Origin: Styela clava
Taxonomy: Eukaryota > Chordata > Ascidiacea > Stolidobranchia > Styelidae
Length of the DNA: 64,000 nt
NCBI RefSeq assembly: GCF_964204865.1
Contig: NC_135254.1
Coordinates: 20,837,001-20,901,000 of the forward strand
Direction of reading: 5' to 3'
Shown: positions 22,246 through 38,787 of the stretch, piece by piece
How the letters are laid out: every line of letters begins with the position of its first letter
How positions within the stretch are numbered: the first letter of the stretch is position 1
Notes under the pieces: generated by a model
Told to the model about the DNA's origin: nothing
The model's input: only the letters and a program-made list of their open reading frames with translations
Database searches by the model: none
Program-made: the position numbers and the translations under genes

Positions 22246-25200
22246 ATGAGTTCTGCTCAGAGTTTTCTTAATTTGCTATGGAGTATCCCGATATCCATTT
22301 TACCAAAAGGATCAAATATTTCAAAACGTAGCGTTCTGCTTGTAACATCAGTGGGAGGATTGTTTGCTTTGCTTGTTACAGCAGTTTATATGAAAAGGTA
22401 AAATCAAATTATTTTGCTCCTATTCAACCATACCCAATTATTATATGAGTGTTTGTAACAAGACTTGAACTTGAGTCTATTGACTGACATTCAGACTAGC
22501 TGGAGACTCAAAGAGCCTGTCATGCATGTGCAACCAACACTGTGCTTTGGGTATGCATGATATGATATTTATGGTATGGTTACTGTGGTATATTGTTAGT
22601 CATTTATGGCACTTAAAATTGCTACTGCAGTTTGACCATTTGTTATTAAATTTTATCTCTTCTGACATCTTTACGTAATATAAAGTCACATGCTCACAGC
22701 TTGATTTATACCTCTTCAGATAGATCTCATTTAGGTGTAGCATGTTTTGCTCTGGAAAATGTATCAATGACTCGTTTATACATGATGAGTACATTTGAAT
22801 TTTATTCATATTACTAAGTACTAAAAACCTATTAAACTTTTCTCCATGCAGGAAAAGAAAATCTCTTCCTTCTATCAATCCAGACCCAGAAGCAGATAAA
22901 AATGGAAATTTTGTTACTCATGTTCGAGCTGGAAAGCGTAGGAAGAGACCAAAGTCAAGAAGACTCGATCTTGGTTGTGAGTCCTTTTTTACAACATTGA
23001 AGCAGAAGATAAACATTCATTAATTAATAGTAGATAGCATGTAAAATATAGTTGGAAACTGCAATTGTTGTGATGTTTTTCAGTATTTCATGTCCAAAAT
23101 ACTTGAATTCAGTAGTGTTCAACCATTTGGTAAACTGTAACCCAGATGAAACATTGGAGAGGCTGGGGTGACCCTTGCGCAATAGTTTTGTCGGAGTTGT
23201 ATTGAAAACAAACTTAATTATAAAATAATTTTGTGGCCCTCGGAGCCGACAACCTTGGACCATTCTGATCTAGGGGGTCTGGATGCAGGATTTGTAATAT
23301 GCTCGTTATACTTTTGTTTTATAGTTTTAAATGCGGCTGGAAGTGGGAGAAGTAGCAGAGTTCAATGTAGATCACGCCGTGTTAGAGATAATTCTGTAAT
23401 GTCTGAATCAAGCACAATATCATCTGTAAAGAGCAGCACTTCAAGGTAATTAATAAGGTTTGTTTGTCATAGTTTTTCATGAATAGATCAATCACCAAAC
23501 TATGGACAGAAACGAGTTTAAATGTTACATGATCAAATATTGCTTTATTTTTTTTTATACTTTTGCTGTTGGAAACTTTCTATCCCTTTTTAAAATGAGA
23601 TAGCATTTTTCTCTCTTCTGAGTTATAACTATATAAAACATATAGGTTATATAAAAAAATTAAATTACCTAAAAAATAAAATAAAATTTGAAATTATATG
23701 CCTAGTGCCCACACGCTAATAGCTGGGCAAAATAGAATAATCTAATTTTGCATATGTATTCAAAGAATATTCTTAGTCGCGGTATATATATTTTTATTTG
23801 AGTTATGCTGATTAAGAAATATAATGTTGAAGTCGATGTTATTCTATTAACAGCTGTATCAAAATTTTAAATACAAGTGCCTAAAATAAAAAGTTGGGTA
23901 ATGCAGAAAAGATGAGATGAACACTGGTTTGCTGGTTGTGTATATTTTTTACTATTTGTTTAGAATTTTTGACCATGCCTCAATATGACACCATATTTGT
24001 TCAAAATAATAGATAATCTGATATACCAATGTTTTCCCTGCTTGATAAATTATGTTTTTTTAAAATAGGCACAGTCGACATCTACCAGTTCCTGGTACAA
24101 AAGAATATTACGATGCAGAAAGACTCTACAGAAAGGGTAATTATTTGACTTCTGATCTGGTAAACTCTAACATTTTTTGTGATCTCAGTAATCAATTTAC
24201 ATAATCATTGTAGGTGTTGATGCATTCGAAAGCGCAGTATTACAGTGGGAAAGAGCAAGTGCTGTATTTGGAAGTGAAGTATCTGACGTGTAAGTAATTC
24301 TATTTTTCAGTAATGTTTTCCTGTTCGTTTTGATGTTTATTTATTTTTGATGTTGTTGACTATGCGATAATGAATCTTTTACCATTTGATGCAATGGCTA
24401 ATGTATAACACTATGCATTAAGAATAGGCTTTCCATTACCCTGGCTATTCCATGCATGTTTCTGCATGCTGCAGTGCAGGACTTCCTAAACTGTGTGCTA
24501 AAGCAATATAGTTTTATGATTTAACAAAATGTTTCATCCTTAGTCCATATTGTATTGATTGTATTTAAACTTGTTATATCAATGCTACATATCAATTATT
24601 AATGTTATTTTGGTAATAAACTTGAGGTATTAGGTGCGTTATATTGCGGATTTTAGGGAGATCAGTTGTCATAACTCTTAGTCATTATAAATCGTATGAA
24701 AGCGTATGTGCCATGGGCATGGCCAGATTCTCAATTTATTAGCATGTTGCAACGAGTAAAAGTTCAATATAGTGTGTAAGCACTGCTGTGATGGTGGATG
24801 GCTAAGTGTGAGAGGATTACTGTGCTACTCAGGGTGGTTCACATATCCGCTGGATGGCTCAACAACTGGATGCTATCCAAGCGCGTATATCTGGAATGAA
24901 TAATTAGTTGGCTAGACTGTAATCGATTATTAAGGGATTGGGGAGAATCATATGATTGGATTAATTATTAGCTATTTTTATCCAGAGATCAATAAGAAAT
25001 TTGTATCCTGTTCCTAGAAACAATCGAAAAACTAATGGTTTTCATGTGTACTATTTAGTATCACTTTTCTGACTGTTCTTCTGAGTGCACTAATTATCAT
25101 GTACAAAATACTGACAAACAAAGTTGATATTTATATGTAGCATTGAGAACATTACACACAAGTTTCATTGTTGCCGGTTTGCACATCGTGCTAAGTGTTA

Positions 25201-28200
25201 GGAATATGCTTGCCATTGCACCTCTGATTATCCTGCGCGGATTTGCACATTCAAATCCAGTGAAAGATAATTACCGTATGTGGTAGGGGAAACCTATCTT
25301 ATTTTTAGCAAAAAATACATCATCATGATAAATTGCTAACATCTTTTGTTAGGTCTTCCACACAATCTGGTAGAAGTAGTAGCTTATCTCATGAACATAA
25401 AAAGAATGCAATTTCTGAATCTAATCATTCCAGTAATACTCCAATCACCAGATCAAGAAAAACATCCATGTCGAGGTTAAGGTAACTCTTTACATAGTGT
25501 CCTACTCCTAGTAATAACTTTCTCCTGTTTGCGGGGACAAATCCACTCGAAGAATTGAGTGAGATTATGTTTGGTACAGGAGATAAATAAACATAAAATA
25601 TCTCAGCTTTCATTATGTGATATTTATGGTTGCGAATTTGTTGTAATATTGCTCTATTTTCAAATATTGCCGAGATTTGCATCCAAACAACACCATCGTA
25701 TTTGATAATATGTCTAATTTTTCTAAATGTAAAATCATGTTGATCGTGATATAGGCAATTTGAAATTGTTCATGATACATGTAGTGTGTATATTTTACTA
25801 TTCTTTGCTATTCAATATCCCTACCAATACCAAATATGAGATATAAATAACTTGATTAGAGACAAATTTTGCTGAAAAACAGTCATTTTATTTGATCTAA
25901 ACTAGGCGTGTGCAACTGACATCCCGCGAGCCACAACCTGATTGTGTCCCATGTCAACACTCAGAATTTTCTCCATTAGGAATAAAATCTCAACCTGACA
26001 GTTTTTTTGTTGAAAGACGCTCACATGGGTAAAATAGCATATTTTTTTTGCTCCTGTGGCTGCGTTAAATATTTTGCCGTTTTGCCCAGTGCCTTCATTA
26101 CTACAAGGATGATCGATAGCCTTTTCATTGTGACTTGTGTATGGAAAACAACAATTTTTTGGGCAGCCCAGCTTGATGTCTGAATACGATTATATGGCCC
26201 ACCGGCACCGACAAAAAATGTTGCGCAACGTGGATCTGAACACTTATATATATTTTACCATCTAGGACGACAATAGAGGGATCATCGGTACCTGGATGTG
26301 ATGATATAATTCCTGACTCTGGGGCTGCAGGGGACCAGATTATTATAAATAATGACCAAGTGGGTTGATTTTATTACAACTTTTGTATATGTAGAATTCT
26401 CTTTGATTAAGAAGTTTTAGTTAGAAGTAGGAGTGGCAAAAGTTTGCGATAAAGTAATAATAACCATGAAAATAAGTTCTCAGAATTCCTACTCAAAATA
26501 GGGCTGTTTGTATCAAAATTTTGATGGCACACCTTGAGTTTTTGACATATTTATGGTTGATATTTTAAAAAACTTTTATTCGAAATATTGAAAAGAAATA
26601 GTTTGATGCAATATTCACAACGATATTCATTCTTGTCATATTCTCAAAACAACCTCTCCAAGTATACTGCTCTTTTGGGTCAAAGCCCTCAATTTGTTGT
26701 AGCTATGTAGACCATAGATATAATACATCTCATAGTTTATTACAATTTGGGGCATAGATCTCAAATGATTCATTTTGTGTGTGGTCTATGAATTTCCATG
26801 CATGCTAGAATATGAAGTGATGAAATGGAACAAATTATTTCCAAGTTTTAACAGCCTTAAATACATTATATGCTGTAATTTTTGAAATTCTTTTTTAGTT
26901 ACAGATGAGTTCTCCATCAGAAATTGAACAGAAAATTGCTTTGATAATGGAAAGAGCTGACAAATTGCAAAGAACATTTGAAGATGTTTTGTACAGTGAT
27001 TCTGAAACAGGTTTGGATAGTACTTAATTCGTTTTCATCTCAGGTGCAAATATTGTTGTACTTCCAAAGCTACAGTTTACTCCACAGAATCACTAAAACT
27101 CGAGTGAAGTGTGTCATGCTATGTAGTGGTAATACTGTGATAGTAAGGATAAAAACACAATTTTTTTTCAAATTGGTGATATGGAATGCAGGGATTCAAC
27201 TCTTAGAACAACAAAGAGAATGTATATTTGGGTATTAACGATTAATTTCTGTGAGTGAAATTACCAACAATCGAACTTGTTAATTATACAAAAGAAGGTT
27301 GATATTTGTAATATAAATAAGCCCGAAGAGGATTGTTATTAATGCTTACAAGAGAGCAGTGCCTTACTGTTACCTTTTTAGTCAATTTGCTTGAATGTAC
27401 CTCAAGGTACCTATCAACATAAATCATCGAGAAATTGGCTCATCCAATATTTTTGAAATTGAAAAATTCAGGGTGGCATAACAAACTCAGCTCAAAGAAA
27501 TATGAAAAATATCAAACTAATGACTTTCTAGCGGAAATTTGTGAGTTTATAAAGTACCAAAAATTTTACAGTGACTCACTGTTAGATGGAAGCCATGTTA
27601 GAATCACCATGCACAGTTAAGCGCACGAATAGCTGAAGCTTCTATAATACTTTGTGAAAAATAAAATATGACACAAAATATACTTTTTTCCACAGATGAC
27701 TCCTTCAATATAGAATTTAGATTTAGACGTAATACTGAATATATAGTTTATTATCTATATTGCTTTATTAATGTGTAATCTCTTTATATTTGAGTTTATT
27801 TTTTTGTAGAATCTGACACTGATATTACATTGACTGGTTACGACGACCATAGGCTTTTTGAAATTGATTCTGATTCTGCTTCATTTGTTTCTGCCCAAGA
27901 GGTAAGTTGTATTTATTTATCTAGCAGAGCAACTGATCACTCTGCCGAATCATTATTTCTCATTTGTCAACGCCAGAATGGATTTTAGGTTTTCACAGCG
28001 TTTGTGATTTGATTTTATGTTTGTTTATCTTTGTGTGGTTAGTGGAAATTGTGTGCAAGCATTGTGCATACTGTGTTTTGAACCTAGATCCTAATTCACA
28101 GGCATTTCTTCATTCCTTTTTACTTTTTATTCAAATGCTTTGGTTGGGGATACCAAAATAATCTATGTCTATATTTTGTTGAAGTCATCAATTGTTACTA

Positions 28201-31200
28201 TTGCCTGCTTACTCAGGAAAATGTTGCTGAAAACGAGGTCGCAAGTCAAAGTAAAAAGATTTCTTGAAGTCTGTTAGATCGTAATCAATTATTGTCATAT
28301 ATTTATGCAAATGCAAATATGTTTTTACTTTGTTATGACCTGTACCATTTATTGCATCCGGTGAAGAATTTGGGTTCAGTCATTGACTGGGCTTTATCGA
28401 TGTAAGTTATCATAAAATTTTCAGGTTTGGGAAACAAGATCATTAGATGATTATCCTGTGACACAACATCTCGCTCTGTATGAAGCAGCATTAGAATATG
28501 TTGATATGGGACGAGTTAGATGCAGAACTATGAGGTATGGTTTGTGCAATTTTGCTTGCAGAGTGAATCCATATTGGATTTTAGCAGAATAGAAATTTGT
28601 TGCATTATTTTCCTATCTGTCTCGGGAAGACAAAGTCGACCCGCTTTATCATCTGCTGACCTAGACATCTCATTTTTTACTGGGCCAGGTAGGATATATA
28701 AATAGATGAATGGTTGTTCCCGATCACGGACTAGGATGGTAGAGGAAACCTGAGGCAATCAATAAGAGCGACACGCTCTGCGGATATGAGGAGTCCTACA
28801 ATCCTTTTGCACATAGCTTTTCTTGGTGCTTTCGAAGTATTCGTACTAAGATGATGCACAACCTGAACATTGTATGTGTACCAGGTTAAGGTTGTGTGTC
28901 ATCTTGGTACAAATACTTCTGGAGCGCCCTTTTCTTCACCTTACTGCTTCGCTATTCAATGGTGTGATTGTAAGCAGGTTCCTAATGCTTAGTACATTGC
29001 TCCTACTCTCTATTTTGAAATGCTAGATCAATTTTTGAGTTTTCATCAATTTTGTGTAAATACCAAAATGTGTATATTGGGAATACCACTCTCGATATAT
29101 AACCCTCAAATAACAACTTTAAATTGTAAATTTATAGAATACAAAAATCTTAAATAACCTTATGATGATGCTGTTTTATGCTTGAATATAAAATAATTCA
29201 GTCAATAGTCCAAATATATGTTACCTGAATGTCTTTGAATTTTGTTTAGCGAAATAAATATTTTAATAAAAATGACAAACTGAATTCTTAAGCAATTTTT
29301 ACATATTTGCATGTGAGGATATCTATTCTGAAGAATTTACCTCCTAATAATTAAGATTCTTATATTCTTTGCTAAATTTTCACCTATATTATTAAACTGT
29401 TTGTACTGCAGAATGACATATGGAATATCATTTCTCTCTGTAAGTGTCGACACCTTCTAATAGGTGTCAAAGATTGTAACTTTGTTATACTATGTTAACA
29501 ATTCAATCTGTATTATTAGGTCCGATCTCCTTGAATGTTTTTCTGATGTAGAATTCCTCGCAAAACTCCACTGTGTTCGACAAGCATTAGATGTAAGTAA
29601 TGTACCAGTATGATGAAGTATCTAAATTAAATATTCTATTGTTGAATAATTTGTAACCGGGAAGCTTTGTGACTGGTGCTTGATAAATCCAATTTAAAGT
29701 TATGCTGTCTTTTGGTTTCCAATCTATATAATTCTTATAAATCAATATAACAATAAATAATGATTTGCACATTGTCATATCCAGTTCAATAATCGACCTT
29801 TATTTGCCATTAATAAATTAAATCTGGAAATCTAGATCAATGTTTGGTACCTATACTGCCGGTTGATTTGAGTCACATGTCATAGCATTTTTGAGTCAAT
29901 TCCCAGCTGTTTTTAAAAATTTTTTTCAAGTTGTGCTACTGTTGTTTCGGATTACAAGCCAGGCCAGAGTCATGGTAGGCTTCAACAACAACAATGAATT
30001 GGATAAATATGAACTCTTTTGACTCTAAATTCACATATTGTGTTAACGACCATTATTTTTAAAATGTGAATAAATTTAATTGATAATTACTTGAGTCTCT
30101 CCTATGCTGATACATTTACAGTAAGTTTGAAAATCTTGAGTCTTTGAAATCTCAAAGATTTTAGACACTAAAAATTGTATATTGCTTTGTAGTTGATGCT
30201 GGAAGATGTCACTGTTCGTGATTGGCTGATAGAATCTGGTCGTCTTATGATTGAACTTATATTAAAATCTGCAAACCAAAATGTGACTCCTTTCGTTGAT
30301 GCTTTTTCAAAGCTGATTGAATATGTAAAGGATTCTGAAAATTGGCCACAAATAGAAGATGAACTGAATAGCAGAAAAGTAGGTTTAAATTGATTTCAAC
30401 GTCTAAATTATTTAGTAATATGAAATATTGTACTTTTAACAAAGATATGCTCTAAGATAGAATGGTGACGCCTATTCACACTTTCCATTCCAAAATAGGC
30501 CCGATACAAGCATCATTTATCGATATGTGAGGAGCTGTTATTGTTTGAAAGGGTCAGAATCTCCCCAGTTTGGCATTACCTATCCAATTTATTACCACCT
30601 GGGTGGGTTGGGCACTTGGGGGGCATAAGATTTGAACCAGAGAGTAAGTCGACCACTTAATCCGCTAGGCCACCACGCAGTCCAAAGTTACACATAATAT
30701 GAAAGTTTTTCCACACAGTTTTGTGTTGCCTTCCTCCCAATTTTGTATGTTTTGCTACAGTTTGTGTTGTTTTAATGTTTTTAATTTTGGTTGCCCCCTT
30801 GTTTTCAGTACATGTTAAGTAGGCTCTATATATCAATCCTATTTTATCAGGTCGTCTCAATGACATTTTACGATATTGTTCTTGATTTCATCATCATGGA
30901 TTCATTTGATGACCTGGATCGACCTCCTAGTCAACTACTAACTATTCTCGGAAATAGATGGCTTGGTAATTCCATCAAAGAGTCGGTCAGAACTATTTGA
31001 ATACTCATTCAATTTTTGAATAATGAAATTGTAAACATTGCTTTTTGCACTTTATAGTCTGGTATGGTCTTGTTTTTTCTTCCAGATAGTGTGTTGGTTC
31101 AAAGTATGTTAACGAGTTTTTACCGATTTTCAACATACTAACCCCATCATATCGTGAATCATACAGATAGATTAAATTCAGATCTTGCATGGTATATTTT

Positions 31201-32030
31201 AATACAAACCCCAATCCAAATAAGATTACATTGATAAATGGTCATTTTGAATTTATTCATTTTTCATATGTCAAACTAAGGATGTTACTGCTAATTTACC
31301 TATTCATTCCACTACATCGAATTTTATGGCTTTATTCAGGATATTGAAAAATTGCTTTCCTCCAAGGTGTGAATTTAAACATATTGGTGATCATATTCCA
31401 TGTTCAGGCATTATCCACTGCTGTTTGGTCGGTTTTAAAAGCGAAGTCAAGAATGCTCAGATACCAGGACGGCTTCATTGCAAAATTTTATGCTGTTTCT
31501 GAGAGTGTAAGTCCTACTTTTGCATGGGGATTCCTCGGAACAGACGAGCAATTAAAATCAAATTGTGAAAAGTTTAAAGTGAGTTTGTGAATGATTTTCC
31601 TCAAGTTTTATTGAAGTACATTGATTAACGCATTTCCTTTGGCAGTTTGTTTGTTATATGCTTAGTTATGAACTGTCTGGTTTATTTTAATGTGACATCG
31701 TTCAAAAGGCGCAAGCCCAACACATGTTGGGAAATTGTTCTGTTCCATTCCACATATGCTGGCAATTGGGGAATTAAAATAAATTTTCAAAATCACCTAA
31801 TATACATCTCATATTCTAGTGTCAATTTTTTGTATTTTATAACTGTTGATCATATCTACTTATTCCTTAATTCTTCTTTTCAGAGTGAAATCTTATCATT
31901 TCTTCGTGCTATGTTCAGCTTTGATAAAGTTCGTTACACTACTAAGCAACAAATGGCAGATGATATATTGAATTTGGCAAGATACAAAGTGACAAAATTA
32001 GTGGCATACTTTGAGACACAACAAAGGTGA
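22246..32030 (+). CDS. MIGA: Mitoguardin (MIGA/FAM73), 15 exons
   Basis: 593 residues, the length of vertebrate MIGA2. An outer mitochondrial membrane protein that promotes fusion and, at ER contacts, carries lipid. Exons: 22246-22397, 22852-22973, 23325-23445, 24069-24136, 24214-24289, 25353-25481, 26266-26359, 26905-27010, 27810-27901, 28425-28534, 29520-29592, 30193-30378, 30851-30985, 31408-31578, 31884-32030. All are GT-AG and frame-consistent. A membrane segment (about residues 29-48) is followed by a basic patch (KRKRKS, GKRRKRPKSRR) and a Ser-rich disordered region. A phospho-FFAT-like motif SFVSAQE (314-320) follows an acidic stretch. The C-terminal helical lipid-transfer domain begins near VWETRSLDDYP and includes LDFIIMDSFDDL, AVWSVLKAK, VSPTFAWGFLG and KVRYTTKQQMADDIL. 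Exon 8 could start six bases earlier (26899). Introns hold SINE-like, hAT-like and MITE insertions. A poly-A signal AATAAA lies at about 32262. Confidence 0.93.
24785..25270. repeat. SINE-like dispersed repeat in mitoguardin intron 5
   Basis: The part at about 24790-24970 (GAGGATTACTG, GGGTGGTTCACATA, ATAATTAGTTGGCTA) matches the repeat at 33885-34125. The part at about 25175-25260 (TGCTAAGTGTTAGGAATATGC, CACCTCTGATTATCCTGCG) matches the tRNA-like head near 56600-56650. Both parts belong to one dispersed family. This copy is degraded. Confidence 0.5.
25902..26232. mobile_element. hAT-like MITE in mitoguardin intron 6 (331 bp)
   Basis: The ends CTAGGCGTGTGCAAC and GTTGCGCAACGTG are inverted. 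The flanking octamers are GATCTAAA (25894-25901) and GATCTGAA (26233-26240), a 7/8 match. The right end lies only 33 bp before the exon starting at 26266, so it sits right against the acceptor tract. Confidence 0.7.
28825..28928. mobile_element. MITE with GGNGCTCC-type ends, copy 3 (104 bp)
   Basis: A perfect 8-bp target duplication CTTTTCTT lies at 28817-28824 and 28929-28936. The ends are GGTGCTTTCGAAGTATTCG and CAAATACTTCTGGAGCGCC. It is an internally deleted short form inside a mitoguardin intron and retains GTACCAGGTTAAGG. Confidence 0.85.
30605..30683 (-). repeat. tRNA-derived SINE head in a mitoguardin intron
   Basis: On the minus strand the segment starts GGACTGCGTGGTGGCCTAGCGG (A box TGGCCTAGCGG at 30662-30672, split as needed) and has a B box GGTTCAAATCT at 30627-30637. 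The spacing is tRNA-like. The 3' side does not pair with the 5' GGACTGC, so an acceptor stem cannot form. It is a tRNA-derived element rather than a working tRNA gene. Confidence 0.5.
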
Positions 32031-34303
32031 CAGGCACACAGTTAGAAGAAAGCTGAAACAGCGAAGGCACTATGGATCAAATATTTTATTCCAATAATAT
32101 TCTGATTTCCACTGTAGATTGTGGGTATAGCTTGGTGCCAGTGTCATGGACTCATGATTGAATATTAAATTTATGAAATGATGGGTCTTTTTGCAATCTC
32201 GTGTACTTGGTGTGTTTGTGATGAATTTTCAAGCGGATTCGAAAGGTTGGCTTGGAGTAATAAATAAGGCCAACATTCGTCTTTCATTTCATCAGCAGTT
32301 GATGTCATAGTAATTATTAATCAAACAATTATACTACTGATTTGGCATACGTCTACGTCAAAACATCAGCTTTTTATATTAATGTGCTAGTCTAGTTATT
32401 CTGATCATAAACATGTGACAAACTGTCTATGTTCTGATTGGTTGGGTTTCTGTTTAAGTTTTATTTTTTCACTAAACATGACTTTTACCGGCTTTTCTAC
32501 ATTGTTTGATTATTTTAACTAACACATTATTTCCGATCTATTTATGTCATGTCTGTTAAAGTATGCTGTTGTTGGTGAGTCTCTCTCCTTTGCTCACTGA
32601 CAGTAACAAGTTCAGGATCTTGTTGTAAACGCTATAGATGCTTCAAAAAGCTGTCCTTACAATCGGTAAAGCGAGTCGCCCTACAGGGAATGGAGGTCCT
32701 ATAGAGTCTGACAAGTGCTCGTCCTACAAGAGATTTGTTGTGTTGCAAATTTGCATAAAATACCGAATGGTTACTACCGGTAAGTCCACATGTTGGGAAT
32801 CAAACTGAAGTTTTATGAACGTTCTGAGTTTACACTGAGACTCGTCCATCGCTGGTCACCAGAGCTCAACAGGTGAAAAATAAGAAATTGCGCGGTCAAT
32901 CGACAGTCGAAAATGTATTCTGATAGGCCACATGAAATAAAAAAAATTACATTTTATGATTTACCATTGTGGGGTATATGGCTTCTATTTAAAGTCGTGG
33001 CACCCGCATCTGATCTGAATCCGTTCATATCACACCAACAAACCTAATATTACTGTAAAAAAATCCCTGATTGTTTATCGCGGAATCAATGAGCACAAGT
33101 GCGACTGAAATCGTGGATGAGCGAATTGAACGAGTGCGTCGCAGAAATTCAATCTAGTATTTCACTACACCAATGGATTACGCTTTGAGCAGACGGCTAC
33201 AGCGTGCTGAACTCGCTGAATAACTAATATATAATGTCCACTATTTCTGATTTACGGACTGAAGCTATACATTTTTTCAAAACCAAATCCGATCTATTTT
33301 TATTTCTTTACACAAAAGTGCATCCCTTGTTTAAACAGAAACGATAAACTATATCATTAATTATCGAGGCTTGATGGATGTTTCCCAAGTTACTCTTTAG
33401 GCGAGGGCTTAATTAGGCCTAACTTTGCCATGAAAGCGGAATGTTTTGATTGAGAAGCATCACAATTATATCAAATTCCATTTATTTTAAACCAAGGCTA
33501 TAGGCGCCACAAAAATATAAAGGTAAAACGAACATGGAAAAATATAGCCAAACACACCCACCAAATATAGAAGTATTTTCAACACCATAACACAATTAGT
33601 AAGTATAGTTCGTGTTTGCCTGAAATAGTGATGCTAGTGTCAAATCTATATGTAACACTAACTCATATTTCGTTCGGCACTGAATTAAAGTATTGATGCA
33701 AGGAATCCTGACTTGAATGTATTATATGATAATAACTATTTATTTGTAAATCCGGATCTTCTCATTGTTATGCTTTGGCTGTAAAAACGAAAGGTGCGTG
33801 ATATAAAATAATATATATATTATTGTTTATGTAAAATACGTTGATTCTAGATAGATTAATTAAGGAAAGACATTTTTACTCGAATCCCGTGGGGGATAAT
33901 TATGTGCAAGAGGATTGCTGGACTCCTCGCAGCCGTAGGGTGGTTCACGTAACCTCTGATCTGGCACAGCTTTCTCCACCATGGAGTCCATGCATCTGAA
34001 ACAAATAACTAGCTAACTAATCCTATATCTGACATGGACTGGTAATCTGACGAGAGGCCGTGATTCACCATATGATTAATTCGTCTTAGCGGCTTTCTCC
34101 TCCCTCGGGATAAATATGTAAACAAGCCTATCCTGAAACTGAACAGTTAGCGAAGGACTTCGTGGTAGAGTAATAAAATAGTTTTTCATAGTTAGAACCC
34201 GAATATCTATTACTATGAACAAAGTGTCTTTTAATTATATTATGTATATTTATATGCCATATATATACAATGCAGACGCTCATAAAATAGTAAAATATAT
34301 TTC
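32031..34303. other. Region between mitoguardin and astacin A
   Basis: It holds the mitoguardin 3' UTR, with AATAAA near 32262, and then no coding exon. A tRNA-like SINE remnant lies at about 32640-32880 on the minus strand (GATTCCCAAC-type B box, GGTGACCAGCGATGG-type A box). A dispersed repeat lies at 33885-34125. The two flanking genes converge here. Confidence 0.45.
33885..34125. repeat. Dispersed repeat, SINE-like body
   Basis: It shares TCCATGCATCTGAAACAAATAACTAGCTAACTAATC, given here only as its position 33988-34022, with 56686-56720. A second shared block is GGCCGTG...CCATATGATTAA and CGGGATAAATATG. Further copies lie at about 44625-44790 (inverted), 41025-41110 and 24790-24970. Confidence 0.6.

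Positions 34304-38787
<4,484 letters not shown>

Noticed and set aside
22600-22878. 92-residue minus-strand open frame
   Set aside because: It overlaps a mitoguardin exon and intron on the opposite strand with no domain or splice support.
23040-23275. hAT-like right end (ACCTTGGACCATTCTG) in a mitoguardin intron
   Set aside because: It resembles the right end at 36612-36630, but I found no left end or target duplication; probably a decayed fragment.
30605-30683. Possible working tRNA gene
   Set aside because: The A and B boxes are present, but the two ends do not pair into an acceptor stem, so I call it a SINE head.
33768-33778. Tiny terminal exon for astacin A (three codons then a stop)
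   Set aside because: An in-frame stop already lies just past the donor-like site at 34317, which is simpler; an 11-nt exon cannot be supported from sequence alone.
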